64,000 bases of DNA from Paragorgia papillata (GCA_035771165.1 JAWNZC010000470.1:1334001-1398000), one strand, 5' to 3'. Shown: positions 20,548-32,321, numbered from the stretch's first letter. Notes: generated by a model from the sequence alone, not told the origin. A program made the numbers and translations.

Positions 20548-22629
20548 TGACAGACAGACAGATTGATTGATTGATTGATTCACTTTTATTTCAATACGGT
20601 AGTTTCATAAGTAAACACTTCTTTACATGAAAGCCGTATGATAATATATACATATATATTAAATATTTTTACAAATTTTATAAAATAAAAATATACAATA
20701 GATAATTATAAACAATTAAGATACACAATGACAATTTTTCAAATCAGACAATTTGTTTTTAAAAGTAGTTAGTGATTGCGGTATTTTAAAATCGTGTGGA
20801 AGAGAATTCCACATTTGCACACCTCTATACGAGAAGCTTCCCTTAAAACATTCAGTTCTGGGAGCTTGAGTTAATGCTAAATTTATTTCACTATCCCTAA
20901 GTTTAGACCTGTAAGAAATATAATCTGAGCACTTAACAAAAAGGTCATTTAAATAACCAGGAACTTTATTATTTAGAGCTTTATAAACCATTAAGCATAA
21001 ATGTTTGTCTCTTCTTTGTGCTAAATTTTCCCAATTTAATTCTTCTAATATATCAGCAGATCTCGTATCATAACCTTGAAAAGTAATAATACGAGCAGCA
21101 CGATTTTGAAGTTTTTGCAAGCAGGATGAGGGACCTTTACTTAGGTTTCCCCAAACAGTATCACAATAGTCAAAATAAGGCTGAGTAAGTGCATTATAAA
21201 TGGAAACAAGAGTTTGTTTTGGTACAAATTTCCGTGCTTGTTTAAGACCATTAATAGAACGACAAACTTTTTTGCTTAAATGATCTATATGTTTACTCCA
21301 GGACATATTTTCATCAAAATATACCCCCAGGCATTTAGTGGATTTAACCCTTTTAATCGGTTGATTTCCTATCGTAATTGGAAAAACTCTACCTAAATTG
21401 GCCAATTTAAATGATGTAGCAATATACATGTATTCAGTTTTAGTCACATTTAAACTAAGTTTATTAGCTTTGAGCCATTTGTGAACACTGTCAAGATCAC
21501 ACTTGACGTGAGATTGCAATTCACTAGTTGATTTAGAGGCAGCACTTAATGAGGTATCATCTGCATACATGCGTGCTTTTGTATATTGAAGACATGCAGG
21601 CAAATCATTAATAAACAATAAGAACAGTAATGGCCCCAAAATAGACCCTTGTGGAACACCGCAAGTTATTTTTTGAGGTTTTGAAATATGTCCTTCTACA
21701 ACACAACTTTGCTGTCTATTTGACAAATATGATGCAAACCAGTCAAGAGATTTTCCACAGATGCCGTAAACTTTTAGTTTTTCTAACAGGATATGATGGG
21801 AAACCGTATCAAATGCCTTAGCTAGATCCAGGAATGTTATTAAATTTATCATATCATTATCCATGTTCAGGTACCACTCATTGGTTGCATCTAGTAAAGC
21901 AGTAACTGTTGAATGAAGAGAACGGAATCCGGATTGATATTTATTTAAAATATTATTATTAGATAGATACACATAGAGTTGATCATATACTATTCTTTCG
22001 CATATCTTGGATAACATAGGCAAAACTGATATTGGCCTATAGTTAAACCGGTCCATTCGATCATTAGCTTTAAACAATGGAAATACCTTAGCATGTTTCC
22101 ATTGAGAAGGAAATATGCCAGTCTCAATAGATTTATTTATTATTACAGTTAATGAGTCAGAAATAATTGGAGCAGATACCTTAATCAGTCTGCTTGAAAT
22201 ATTATCAAGGCCAGTAGCCTTGTGCACCTGCAGTTTATTTAAAAGTTTCAAGACTACGGTTTCAGTAGTTTTTTGTAGACAAAAGGAAGTATTAACTGGC
22301 TTAACGTAATCTTTAAAATTAGTCTCACTTACGGGAATTGATGAAGCCAAATTAGATCCTACTTGGATAAAATGATCATTTAATATTTCACAAAGATCTA
22401 CTGGCTCTGTGAACGATTTCCCATCTATTTTTAACTCCCTAATAGACGTAGTACTTGTTTTCTTACGGTGAGTTAATTGATTTATAGTATTCCAAATAGC
22501 CTTGGGATTACCAAGACTGGATTCTATCTGGCTACGATAGAAAGTTGCTTTAGCTTCTTTAATTTCATTATTTACAGCATTTCTAATTTTTTTGAAATCA
22601 CACCATAAGTCAGGAGTATTATTAATAAC
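20548..22629 (-). mobile_element. LINE with intact RT frame, 5'-truncated (lacks endonuclease)
   Basis: An uninterrupted minus-strand frame of about 640 codons ends at 20716. It covers the endonuclease-RT linker (WNTINQLTHRKK), the RT fingers (ATGLDNISSRLI, NYRPISVLPMLSKICERIVY), motif A (FLDLAKAFDTVSHHILLEKL), motif B (GVPQGSILGPLLFLLFINDL), motif C (YADDTSLS), thumb, and C-terminal MWNSLPHDFK. There are no stops, so the insertion is young. The 5' end stops abruptly at the GACA array at 22630; no apurinic-type endonuclease is present. The 3' end is CTACCGTATTGAAATAAAAG followed by TCAATC/TGTC repeats. Confidence 0.92.
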
Positions 22630-22630
22630 T

Positions 22631-22721
<91 letters not shown>

Positions 22722-22722
22722 G
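22630..22722. repeat. GACA microsatellite
   Basis: About 23 perfect GACA units between the truncated LINE 5' end and the lectin exon at 22777. Only about 54 bases separate it from the exon's donor. Confidence 0.95.
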
Positions 22723-22776
22723 AAAAAAGATAAAAACGCAACCTCCTAAAACTGAATAAGAAAAAAATATACAAAC

Positions 22777-23166
22777 CAAATGCCTTCCGTTTGCAGGTCA
22801 CTGGTGCCAAAGATCCACAATTGCGATCCACCCATTTTCTATCTGACAAAAATTCTAATGAAACGCAAAGTTCTTCCGGAGAATTTGGTTCGTTGTTTCG
22901 GTAGTTCAAGAAATCCACAGGACTGTAGTCTGACCATGTAGTCGTTACACCATCATTGAGACCAATCCAAGAAAAAGGAACACTGAAAGGAACGCTTCTC
23001 ACAATTAATTTTTCCACGAACTCATTTTCTTCTACACTGTGAATGCTCACTAGTTCAGAATCCCATCCTTGACAAGTTGCACGCCCGGTCCCTTGGTTGA
23101 CATTTTTCTCAGCAATTTTGTAACAGTGACCTTGATGTTTATTCCACGAATGTTCGCAAGTGTATT
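22777..23166 (-). CDS. Modular extracellular gene, exon: C-type lectin domain 2 (EPN type)
   Basis: A phase 1-1 exon of 390 bases, acceptor TTTTATTTTCAG, donor GTTTGTAT. It encodes a complete C-type lectin domain: YTCEHSWNKHQGHCYKI, WDSELVSIHSVEENEFV, FSWIGLNDGVTTTWSD, YRNNEPNSPEELCV and KWVDRNCGSLAPVTCKRK. The EPN tripeptide and the WVDRNC strand are at the calcium/sugar site. By family rules this predicts calcium-dependent mannose-type binding. It is the only one of the three lectin domains in this gene with the motif, so it is the best candidate for the actual sugar-binding unit. Confidence 0.9.
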
Positions 23167-23252
23167 CTGAAAATAAAATTAAAGTAATATATGTAGCACC
23201 ATAGAAAAGACATTAATCAGAATGTATTGTGACAGAGAAAGCGTGATGTTAA

Positions 23253-24144
<892 letters not shown>

Positions 24145-25098
24145 TTTAAGATATCACAAAATATTACTCTGGCCTACTCTAGCAAAGTCGAAGGTGAGTC
24201 TGTGCATAGGTTTATGAGTTTTTTCTTGAAGAGCTTCAAGTTAGAGGCATCTCTAATATCTTTAGGAACCCTGTTCCAAAGTTTCACTCCATCATATCGG
24301 AAGCTTCTTTTCATGTATTCAGTTCTGGGTTTAGGTAAGGATAAATTGATTTCACAATTTCTTAATTTATAAGATTGTGAGAAGTTTCTTTTAATAAATT
24401 TGTCACATAGATATGCTGGTGTCAAATTATTCAAACTTTTATACAACCAGCATAACTTATTAACTGTTCTTCTCGTCTGAAGATCCAGCCAGCCAAGATT
24501 CTTCAGTATATCCTTTGAACGTATTGAGTAATCAGATTGAGTGATAACTCTAGCTGCTCGATTTTGAATTAAGGGTTGAATTAAGGATTTATAAATTGTC
24601 ATTAGCACTGAAGGCTGAACAAATGGACGTATTTGTTTCATGCCATTGATGGCCGAATTTACTCTTTTCATAGTAAGTTCAACTTGGGCATTCCAAGTAA
24701 GAGAGTCATCAATCATGACTCCAAGAGATTTACTCTGAAACACTCTTTTTATTGAGTTATCACCCAAGCTAATTTCCGCTGTTTTTGACAATTGATCCAA
24801 CTTACACCTAGAACCCATTATCATATATTCTGTTTTAGATACATTAATGCTTAATTTGTTGGCTATATAAGCCATTTTCTGACGTTATCGAGGTCAGAAT
24901 TTATAAATATTTCTATACTCCTGAGCGATTCTCCTGGTCTACTTAAGTTAGTACCATCAGCGAAAAATCTTGGCTGTGTATAATCGAGACAACATGGAAG
25001 ATCATTAATATAAACAAGAAACAATAGCGGGCCAAGGATTGAGCCTTGTGGGATTCCACACTTCATGGTACTAAAGTGAGATTGGCATCCATTTATAA

Positions 25099-25103
<5 letters not shown>
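24145..25103 (-). mobile_element. 5'-truncated LINE, frameshifted RT
   Basis: The minus strand encodes KCGIPQGSILGPLLFLVYIN and a motif C variant, RFFADGTNLS, in which the usual second aspartate of ADD is replaced by glycine. A frameshift near 24870 separates this from the thumb and tail (LSINVSKTEYMIMGSRCKLD, then VKLWNRVPKDIRD). An inactive copy, distinct from the neighbouring subfamily. Confidence 0.85.

Positions 25104-25172
<69 letters not shown>
25104..25172. repeat. AG microsatellite between two LINEs
   Basis: About 33 AG units with a few AAAG interruptions, joining the truncated 5' end of the LINE at 24145-25103 to the 3' end (AAATATTTATTTAGATTCGG) of the next LINE. Confidence 0.95.
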
Positions 25173-25177
<5 letters not shown>

Positions 25178-25925
25178 TATTTATTTAGATTCGGAATTTC
25201 TTCAGTTATATACAACTGCTTTACAAGAAATCCGACAATACTTTTAAAAATACTGAAATAAAAATTTAATTAATTTGAGGAAGCAAGTAATGAGAGAGAT
25301 TTTTAAAAAATTTTATGACTAGTTTCACATCTCATTTGACTTGGCAATTCGTTCCAGAGTTGTACGCCTCTATAAGTAAACGTCTTTTTTCAAAAATTCA
25401 GTGAGTGGTTTTGGTAAGACGAGTGACATTTCTTTATTTCGTAATGCATAAGTATTATCTAAGGTACAGATTTTAAAATGGTCTCGTAGGTAAGAGGGTG
25501 CCATATTACTTAATACCTTATACATCATTATTGAGTTTCCCGAAATCGCTTTGAAAAGATGTTGATAATAATTGGTTTTAACTTTCTTTATCCTAGCATT
25601 ACAATCGTTTCTTGCTTTTTTATAACTTCTCCAGTCGTCATTGTTATTTGTTTTAACAGCTAAATGTTTTAGTCTGTCCCGTTCTATTAAAAGTTTCTTA
25701 ATGTCAGGAGTCATCCAAGGACTCTTTTTGTTTCTTATTTTTGTTCCTTACTATTTGGTTTTATAATTTCAATTACAATAGCCTCAGTCTCATTTGACAT
25801 GCAGTTCGCACCCGGTAATTAATATGATTTTTTATGTAAACACAAACTCCTCCACCGTTTCGATTACGGTCATTTCTGATTATGTCATAGTTTTCAAGTT
25901 TTACTTGATTATCGGCAATAGTACT
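25173..25925 (-). mobile_element. LINE with internal deletion of reverse transcriptase
   Basis: The minus strand reads endonuclease end (ENYDIIRNDRNRNGGGVCVY), then the linker (MTPDIKKLLIERDRLKHLAV, then KKARNDCNARIKK). It then passes directly into the far C-terminal tail (KVLSNMAPSYLRDHF, LPKPLTEFLKKDVYL). The whole RT core is missing while the frame stays open across the join. It is therefore a deletion derivative rather than a simple 5' truncation. Confidence 0.8.
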
Positions 25926-26062
25926 AACAGACAGACAGACAGACAGGCAGGCAGACAGACAGACAGACAGACAAACAAACAAACAAACAAACAAACAAAC
26001 AAACAAACAAACAAACAAACAAACAAACAAACAAACAAACAAACAAACAAACAAACAAACAG
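25926..26062. repeat. GACA/GGCA to AAAC compound microsatellite
   Basis: GACA and GGCA units change into about 23 AAAC units. It lies at the 5' end of the LINE at 25173-25925 and ends in AGATATATATAGG. Confidence 0.95.
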
Positions 26063-26259
26063 ATATATATAGGCATGGGTATATCACAAGTAATATTAGG
26101 CATTTCTAAACTAATCTACATCTTCTTGAATTTTTTGGTGAAAGAACATTTCGAGTGTTAGAATATGTACATTTTAAGACCATTACTGGCGTCAGTTTCT
26201 GACCAGTACTTTTCTGATTGATTTGTAATTAATTAATTTGGTTTAAAAAGTACACCAAC

Positions 26260-26520
26260 CTTGCAAGCTAAGTACGTAGACAGTCATGACGTCGTCTCCT
26301 CCATTCCAATTACATTCTTTACTTGCCTCATTGGTTTCATGATATTCTTTTATTCCACCCAAACAGAAGTTATTAGTCATAGCAAATATCTCCATGTTTT
26401 GATCTCGTACTTTGTTAGCACACTTTATGACTGAATCTTCAGAGTTGCTGATTTCAGTTTGGAAAACAAACAGATTTTCAGCAGTTTTGAGCTTAAAACA
26501 ACCCAAGTGTCGATAATTAC
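26260..26520 (-). CDS. Modular extracellular gene, exon: WSC-like domain 3
   Basis: A 261-base phase 1-1 exon with acceptor TTTGGCTAG and donor GTTGGT. It encodes NYRHLGCFKLKTAENLFV, VIKCANKVRDQNMEIFAM, NNFCLGGIKEYHE and CNWNGGDDVMTVYVLSLQG. The framework (LGCF...C......F.M...FC.....C...GG....VYV) is the same as in the exons at 46336 and 51389 and resembles WSC cysteine-rich carbohydrate-binding modules, though cysteine spacing is not canonical. Identification as WSC-like is by pattern only. Confidence 0.7.
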
Positions 26521-27059
26521 CTAGCCAAATAGAAACATAAAGAAGATTAAAAACACGTTCTACGTTAGTAAAGTGTTTGAAGTTGTTTTAGTTGTTTTTG
26601 CTGTACAGGTAAGTTGTCGCATAATTAGTGGAGGGGGATGGTTTGGAAGCTCCATTGTCTTTCAAGACTAGGTCTGACTAGAACAAATCATACCCAGTTT
26701 GACGTCAACGGACGTGACAACAAAATAAATTCCCACAAACATGATATTACAAAGGAATTAGCATAAAAAGAGGTGCATTAGCTATTAAACCTCCCACTTG
26801 ATTTGGGTCATTTAGTAAAATTCTAAAATGAGCCTCATCGAGCGGGACGTTTAATAGCTATTACTTATCTCATGACACACCTTGTGGCTGTTAAGCTTCA
26901 CTCACGATATTAAATCCCATATCACACCCATACTTAATTAATATATAAACTAGAGTGTTTTATTGATGTTTCCGCCACTAACAAAAACGATTATCTCACA
27001 GGTGTCGATTATCGTGAAACGTATTAGAGTTTACTGCTCTATTTTTGTGGGGAAATAGG

Positions 27060-27300
27060 ACGATTTTTGTATCTACTGCGCTTGCGCGAGTAGATACTAT
27101 CATGTAGGGTCAAAAGTGTAAGTAACAATCAAAGTGTAAGTAACAATAGAAGAATCGGAGCCAATCAACAGCGAGTACGAAGAGGCAGTATCGTTCGTAA
27201 CCAATCAAATAGCGAATACGAAGATATAGGCAGACCGAGGTTTTCCGATCTCAACATCACGTTATGAGTGACTTATGGTTTTGCGAAATGTTTTGCGATA
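27060..27300. repeat. Dispersed repeat with TATCTACTGCGC...GAGTAGATA hairpin, copy 1
   Basis: TTTTGTATCTACTGCGCTTG and GCGCGAGTAGATAC form a short stem. The following sequence holds repeated AACCAATCA(A) motifs. A related copy is at 28500-28690 (TGTATCTACTGCGCATGCG). Non-coding. Confidence 0.5.
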
Positions 27301-27449
27301 AAACTGTGTATTTTAACTTTGTTCAGTTGTGCTCTAGCTTTGTTGGTGCTCACTTCAGTTTATTAATTGGTAAGTACTTTGATGATTAATTACCACAAAT
27401 TTGTCGTAAGTATGATTTACCACAGTTTTCAAAAGCTAATGGTATTAAA

Positions 27450-27732
27450 TAGTAAGCCTCTTCGGGGGAAAATTGAGCCTCTTCGGAGAACAAATTGTAT
27501 TAAGCCTCGTTGTAAGCCTCTTCGGAGGAGAACAAATGGGCCTCTTCGGAGGAAAATAATTTGTAAGCCTTGTTGTAAGCCTCTTCGTAAGCCTTGTTGT
27601 AAGCCTCTTCGTAAGCCTTGTTGTAAGCCTCTTCGGAGGAGAACACTAGAGCCTCTTCGGAGGTAAACAATTTGTAAGCCTTGTTGTAAGCCTCTTCGTA
27701 AGCCTTGTTTGTTTGTTTGTCTGTTTGTCAGT
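27450..27732. repeat. GTAAGCCTCTTCG minisatellite ending in TTTG/GTCT repeat
   Basis: Tandem, imperfect units of TAAGCCTCTTCGGAGGAGAA and TAAGCCTTGTTG, alternating over about 260 bases. It then passes into TTTGTTTGTTTGTCTGTTTG. Open frames of Arg/Gly/Leu here on both strands are repeat artefacts. Confidence 0.85.
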
Positions 27733-27736
27733 CTGT

Positions 27737-28110
27737 CGCCAGGATATCTCAAAATGTATTGCAACGATTTTCATGAAAGTTTGCAGAAGGGTTGGTCACA
27801 GACCAACGACCAATCCATTAAAATTGTGGTTGAATTTAGTCAAAAGTTGGATGAGAAATTAATAAAAATCTGACTGCAAGATTCTCCGTGTAGAAGAAAT
27901 GCTTGATTGCGCTCATTATCCTTATTTTATGCAAATATTTTTGCATAATTTTGGTACGAGTGCAATCAAGCATTTTATTCATACATGCATGTGTTGGTCT
28001 CGTGAGCTAGCCTGGTTAGCGGGATGGCTAGTTTTCTTTTTAAACCTCTCTAATAACCCGCTGGCGGAGGTATATGCAGTCTCTGACTGCCCTCTAGTTA
28101 CAAATGTTAC
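27737..28110 (+). repeat. Dispersed repeat, copy in opposite orientation to 17975-18350
   Basis: It starts GTCTGTCGCCAGGATATCTC beside a TTTG/GTCT microsatellite, continues through GATTTTCATGAAAGTTTGC and AATGCTTGATTGCGCTC, and ends GGAGGTATATGCAGTCTCTG. The complement matches 17975-18350. Both copies have the same edge attached to the same class of microsatellite. Confidence 0.65.
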
Positions 28111-28127
28111 ATAAAGAGCTAGCTAGA

Positions 28128-28495
28128 TAGCGTATAGCTGCGCCTATTTTAAGTAACTTGGCCGGAATGTTGCTTAATCCTGTAGCTTTGTCTAGTTTCA
28201 AAGAATTTAATAAATTGAAAATTTCCTCTACAGTAGCTTTCTCAATAGAAAAGGTAGAGCCAACTGGAGGAATATGGTCTTCAAATGAGGGCAAGTCTTC
28301 ATCCGAAGGAATCAGTTGACTTGCTAAATTAGGCCTAACGCCGGTAGTATGTTTATTTAAGAACTCCAGAATTTAATCGGGTTTAGACAACACTGTATTG
28401 CCAGATGTTGGTCTAATACTTAATTTGGATAGAATAATTTTTGTCTTGTCATGACATTGTTTATTGTTTTCCATATTAGCTTACTATTGCCTAGA
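28128..28495 (-). mobile_element. Internal LINE fragment (RT finger region)
   Basis: The minus strand encodes PPVGSTFSIEKATVEEIFNL and LKLDKATGLSNIPAKLLKIG, the linker-to-RT segment of the same LINE type as 20548-22629 (HKATGLDNISSRLIKV). Both ends are truncated and frames are broken. Confidence 0.7.
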
Positions 28496-28745
28496 TTTGT
28501 TTCTGTATCTACTGCGCATGCGAGTAGATACTACGTCGGCATGCAAGGTTTTCCGATGTTAGTTAAGTAACAATAGAATATTCTTCAGGACCAATCAAAT
28601 TTCAGAAGGTTTTTCCAATCACATCCCGAGTCAGTCTGAGCAGTCTGACGCAACGCAGTAGATACATGTACGTGTAAACGTACCTATTTTATAATTTTGT
28701 TTTTCAACTTTTGTAAACACTGGTCTGACTGTTCTAGCTGGGGGT

Positions 28746-28815
28746 CCCAATAGCTCAGTGGTTAGAGCTCTGGTACGTCAAGCCAGAGACCTTGGGTTCG
28801 ATTCATATGGTTGGG
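28746..28815 (+). repeat. tRNA-like sequence (SINE head or tRNA pseudogene)
   Basis: TAGCTCAGTGGTTAGAGC fits a D-arm with A box, and GGGTTCGATTC fits a B box about 33 bases later. CTGGT/GCCAG can pair as an anticodon stem around ACGTCAA. The loop lacks the invariant T33, the T-stem does not pair, and the acceptor pairs only partly. A functional tRNA is therefore unlikely; a tRNA-derived SINE promoter fits better. Confidence 0.6.
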
Positions 28816-29456
28816 GCAGTCAGATAACTTTTGTTCACAGCAGTAATTCGACCTGATTTGAACTTAATCTTCTGCATTCACAAACGCTGCTGAAGGACAA
28901 CTTAATATTTGGTCCTTACCGGTTTGTAAAGACCGCTCAGGAGCCAATCAAATTCGAGAAAGGGCGCGTTAAGATCGTTCACGTGACAGAGCCATGCAAT
29001 AAATAACTTTCTCAAACTCATTAATAATTCATGAGGAAATCAGTTACCGAGACGTTGTTGTGAAATGTGGTAATAAACGGCCGTAATTAATTAAGACAAG
29101 TTTTACCTCAAATTTCCCTTTAAATACTGATTTGTTTGAGAAGTTATACCATACACTCGAAAGCCGTTGATTATCTGATTTAAAAACACCTCGAAGTGAG
29201 TTAAAAAAACTCGGCTATCGCCTCGTTTTTCAAATCAGATAATTAAACGGCTTCTCGTGTATGATATATTACGTATAGCCATCGAGAGATCATAAGCGCG
29301 CAATTAGCCATTTCCGAAAAGGGTTGAAGACTGGTGACGGGTTAGAAACGCTCAATACTCTTTACCAGTCGTCAACTCTTTTGGGAAATGGCCAATTGTT
29401 TCAAAGAGTTAATCTCTTGCAGGAGAGTATATTCGTCCATCACGCAGCATGCTTAC

Positions 29457-29577
29457 CATTAAATGGAGGCATAGCTTTTAGAGGATGAAAACCACATGGA
29501 TATTTTCTGTACAGATGTATGTCAGACAAACGAATGGTTCCATCAACTCCTTCGCCAATGATACCTTCAAAGATAAC
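29457..29577 (-). CDS. Modular extracellular gene, exon: MAM domain, last part
   Basis: A 121-base exon, phase 0 at its start and phase 1 at its end, with acceptor TTTGTCCCACAG and donor GTAAGCAT. It encodes VIFEGIIGEGVDGTIRLSD, then IHLYRKYPCGFHPL: the final strands of a MAM domain (v.FEg..G....G.IalDDI....C). It continues in frame from exon 32005-32258. MAM domains mediate adhesion or oligomerisation in extracellular proteins. Confidence 0.85.
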
Positions 29578-29604
29578 CTGTGGGACAAAGGAGAGTAACT
29601 TATA

Positions 29605-29712
29605 GATCTAGTTCAAACGTCAAACTTTTCATGCGCCAAACCTAATGATAATCAGCTAGATATTTTGTTTATACTGATTTGCATTAGATTCGGCACATGA
29701 AAAGTTTGGTGA
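29605..29712. repeat. Hairpin repeat (TAGTTCAAACGTCAAACTTTT), related to 54884-55011
   Basis: CTAGTTCAAACGTCAAACTT and ACTTTTCATG(C/T)GCC face GGCACATGAAAAGTTTGG. The motifs match the more perfect palindrome at 54884-55011. Intronic, non-coding. Confidence 0.6.
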
Positions 29713-29884
29713 CACTAGTCAGTAGGTTTAATTAAAACTACCTGATACTACTGTATGTCACTGGCAGCTATGTTGATACTGGCTACATGACTAAATTACC
29801 ACACATCTACATAGCTTTGTGACCAGTTTAAATTAGCTCATGTCAATTTACACGATGCGATTTTTTATGCAACTATTCTTGGTT

Positions 29885-30035
29885 TGCACTTGACGTCATG
29901 GCGGCCATGTTGGAGGAACTTGAAAGAATCTCATTAGCGGCTATTGTATTTGGAGTATGTTTTCCTCCAACATGGCCGCCGTATCTTTGTCTTCTAAATC
30001 TCAAGAGATTGATTGCAAATAGCCAATAGTGTCTC
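29885..30035 (+). repeat. Dispersed repeat, copy 1 of 2 (TTGACGTCATGG...)
   Basis: It shares GCACTTGACGTCATGG, AGAATCTCATTA, AGCTATTGTATTTGGAG-like and CCTCCAACATGGCCGCCGTA-like blocks with 53903-54055 in the same order. The inner GGCGGCCATGTTGGAGGA / TCCTCCAACATGGCCGCC pair makes it an inverted-repeat element. Confidence 0.7.
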
Positions 30036-30091
30036 GCAACGCCGACGCAATTTCGTTTTGGTAAATGGTCGGTTACCTAGTCCAGTCGTTA

Positions 30092-30411
30092 CAGCGGCGG
30101 ATTAAGGGCGGGGCCACCGGGGCCTGGGCCCCGGGCCCCCCACATTTGGGGCCCCCCACATTTTGGAGTATTTTATTTAACAACCCAATTAATATCGCAG
30201 ACGGCAGACAGACACTTTAAATTTGTGTAAAGTCATTTGTTATTTTCCCCTTTTCTCTCATATATAAAGGGTTCTTTGGTGAACACCAGTGATTCAGTGT
30301 CTTAATTTTATTATATTGTAATTTGTAAGACCGATTGGAATTGGAAAAGGGCCCCCACAAAAATGTGGCCCCTGGCCCCCCACAGTCTTAGTCCGGCCCT
30401 GAGTCGTTACC
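30092..30411. mobile_element. hAT-like MITE with perfect 8-bp target duplication
   Basis: The ends are CAGCGGCGGATTAAGGGCGG and CTTAGTCCGGCCCTG. The flanks AGTCGTTA at 30084-30091 and 30412-30419 are identical. An internal GGGGCCTGGGCCCCGGGCCC stretch forms a strong GC hairpin. Related in end sequence to 4199-4525. The exact duplication indicates a fairly recent insertion. Confidence 0.85.
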
Positions 30412-30866
30412 ATGCATCCCAGCTCTTGTAGAATACTGGGTAAGTGAGCAAAGTCAGAAGGAAATATCTTCACAAAAAAAACCTACACTGTTCTGAACAT
30501 CAAAGTGACTTTTAAAGAAGTGTCGTTTTATCTGCCCTACGTAGGCACAGCAACAACCAGCCGCTATATCTCGTCAGATATATCAAAACCAATGTATAAG
30601 GTTGTTACCAAAGTACAACAAATGTTATTTTGGGCCCAGAGATTCTACGCCACCGACTCCCCCCCCCCCCCCTAGAAATGCTGAAAACGGCGCGAGAGAA
30701 CCTCTGCTCAAATACGCCACCAATCTCGCTTTCATGTTGCAATAATCTAAACAGATTTCAACAGATTTCTGAGTTAATTAGAAGATGGGATCAAGATCTA
30801 ACCCTAGAAAATAGTCAATTTACAAAAAAACATTGCAACGCCGACGGGATTGACATATACATAAAC

Positions 30867-31890
30867 AACCTCGTACCCAGGCTCTTATCTCCGCTGCTCC
30901 GCCCACCGCTGCGAAAAGACCCCAATTAACCCTGGTTGGGGCTGATCACGTGTCTCCCAGAATATGGGAGATAACAAACTTCTTTTGTCAGGGTCGGGTG
31001 GTTATTTTGAAAGTTTGTCGCAGTACCTAACCTTGGGTATAAGAATATAATATCGAGGAAAGATCATTACGCATATTAAACACTCCATGGAGAACTATCT
31101 GGTATATTATTGAAGGAACAATTCTGAACTTCTACAAAAGTCTTCCGTCGTTCAATCCGACGGGCAGCGAATTTAAGGAGATTCTATTCTTCGATTTCTA
31201 CAGTCATCACTCATCATTGATCTGATATTAGCCGCCTGAAGATTGAACAGAGATTTTTAAATTTTACTTACAGTAAGCGGCCGGTTTAAACTTCCTCACC
31301 ATCAAGACTATGCGAAATTCACAAATTATTTTGGTTAACAATCGTTTGAACCTCCATTCGAAAGAAAGCGTGGAAATCATCTCACTACATCACTTGGAAC
31401 GACCACGGGAACGACCGAAGACTCGCAGAATACATATACAGATTTAACACCTTGGGCTTGCAGCTGTCAACAAGGCTCTAGACTCTTATTCTGTGCTTTA
31501 GAAATTCCAAGAGGTTGTTAGTTCATTACATTTACTATTTCAAAAAGCAAATCGAGACTTATTAGAGGCCTTCAATCAGGACAGCGACTTCTGTTTCTAC
31601 GGCACAGTTTATATACAGTATCGCACAACACTGAGGAAACCGACGTGAATAAACATCGATTTAGGAATGCAGTCCGTGCTGGCTTTCTTGAGAATTAACG
31701 TACACCTTGTCTTGTCACAATAAAATACTGTAAATCGCATTATAAAAACATTGTCTTTACGTGATTCAGTTTACTAGTAGCCACGTTTCAAAATTACCCA
31801 CCCCCAGTAAGTTATACTTTTGCCCTCGAAACACGTGAAAAGGGTCTTTTCGCAGTGGCGAGCGGAGATAAGAGCCTGGGTACGAGGTTG
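30867..31890. mobile_element. MULE-like non-autonomous element with 10-bp duplication
   Basis: The ends AACCTCGTACCCAGGCTCTT and its near complement (AAGAGCCTGGGTACGAGGTT) extend as inverted repeats of about 50-60 bases. The flanks ATACATAAAC at 30857-30866 and 31891-31900 are identical, a length typical of Mutator-like elements. The roughly 900-base interior has no recognisable transposase; it contains AATAAAATACTG near its 3' part and may be captured host sequence. Confidence 0.75.
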
Positions 31891-32004
31891 ATACATAAAC
31901 TGTTCCAAAACAAGTTGCACAAACCATTGCACCATGGTGTAACATGGTCTAAGTATAACAACACATATATAATATAATACGAATAATATAAAACGTTTAA
32001 TTAC

Positions 32005-32258
32005 CTTAAATGCTTTATCTTCGTCAATGTTAACTTCAGCAGACCTCCATACGTTGTCCTGGCTACCTGCAAGTCGCCATAGTAACACAGGTTCTTCGTC
32101 ATGACTTTGACTAAAGATGTTCAACCTTCCAACATTTGAGCCTTTCATTAAATACTTGAACTTCAAACAACGATAGCCACCAAAGAAATAAAAACTTTCC
32201 AGCCGAGCTTTGTCACCTTTTTGGTATAAAAATGATGACGTTAGATGAAAGACTGGTC
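32005..32258 (-). CDS. Modular extracellular gene, exon: MAM domain, middle part
   Basis: A 254-base exon, phase 1 at its start and phase 0 at its end, acceptor TTGTCTTATTTAG, donor GTAATT. It encodes GPVFHLTSSFLYQKGD, CLKFKYLMKG, GRLNIFSQ, LLWRLAGSQDNVWRSAEVNI and ends K, which continues into VIFEG of exon 29457-29577. These are the central MAM strands (L.F.Y.M.G...G.L.V, W...G.Q...W). The usual MAM start (C.FE....C.....DD.W) is encoded separately by exon 35966-36067, with a lectin exon lying between. Confidence 0.87.
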
Positions 32259-32321
32259 CTAAATAAGACAATTAAAAAATCGGAGTCAACGAAATCTTAT
32301 CAAATCTAATGCGCAAATCAG

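Noticed and set aside
27367..27764. Arg/Cys/Lys/Pro and Leu/Arg/Gly/Gln repeat proteins
   Set aside because: Translation of the TAAGCCTCTTCG minisatellite on either strand.
28746..28815. Functional tRNA gene with anticodon GTC
   Set aside because: T33 is missing, the T-stem does not pair and acceptor pairing is incomplete; kept only as a tRNA-like SINE head.
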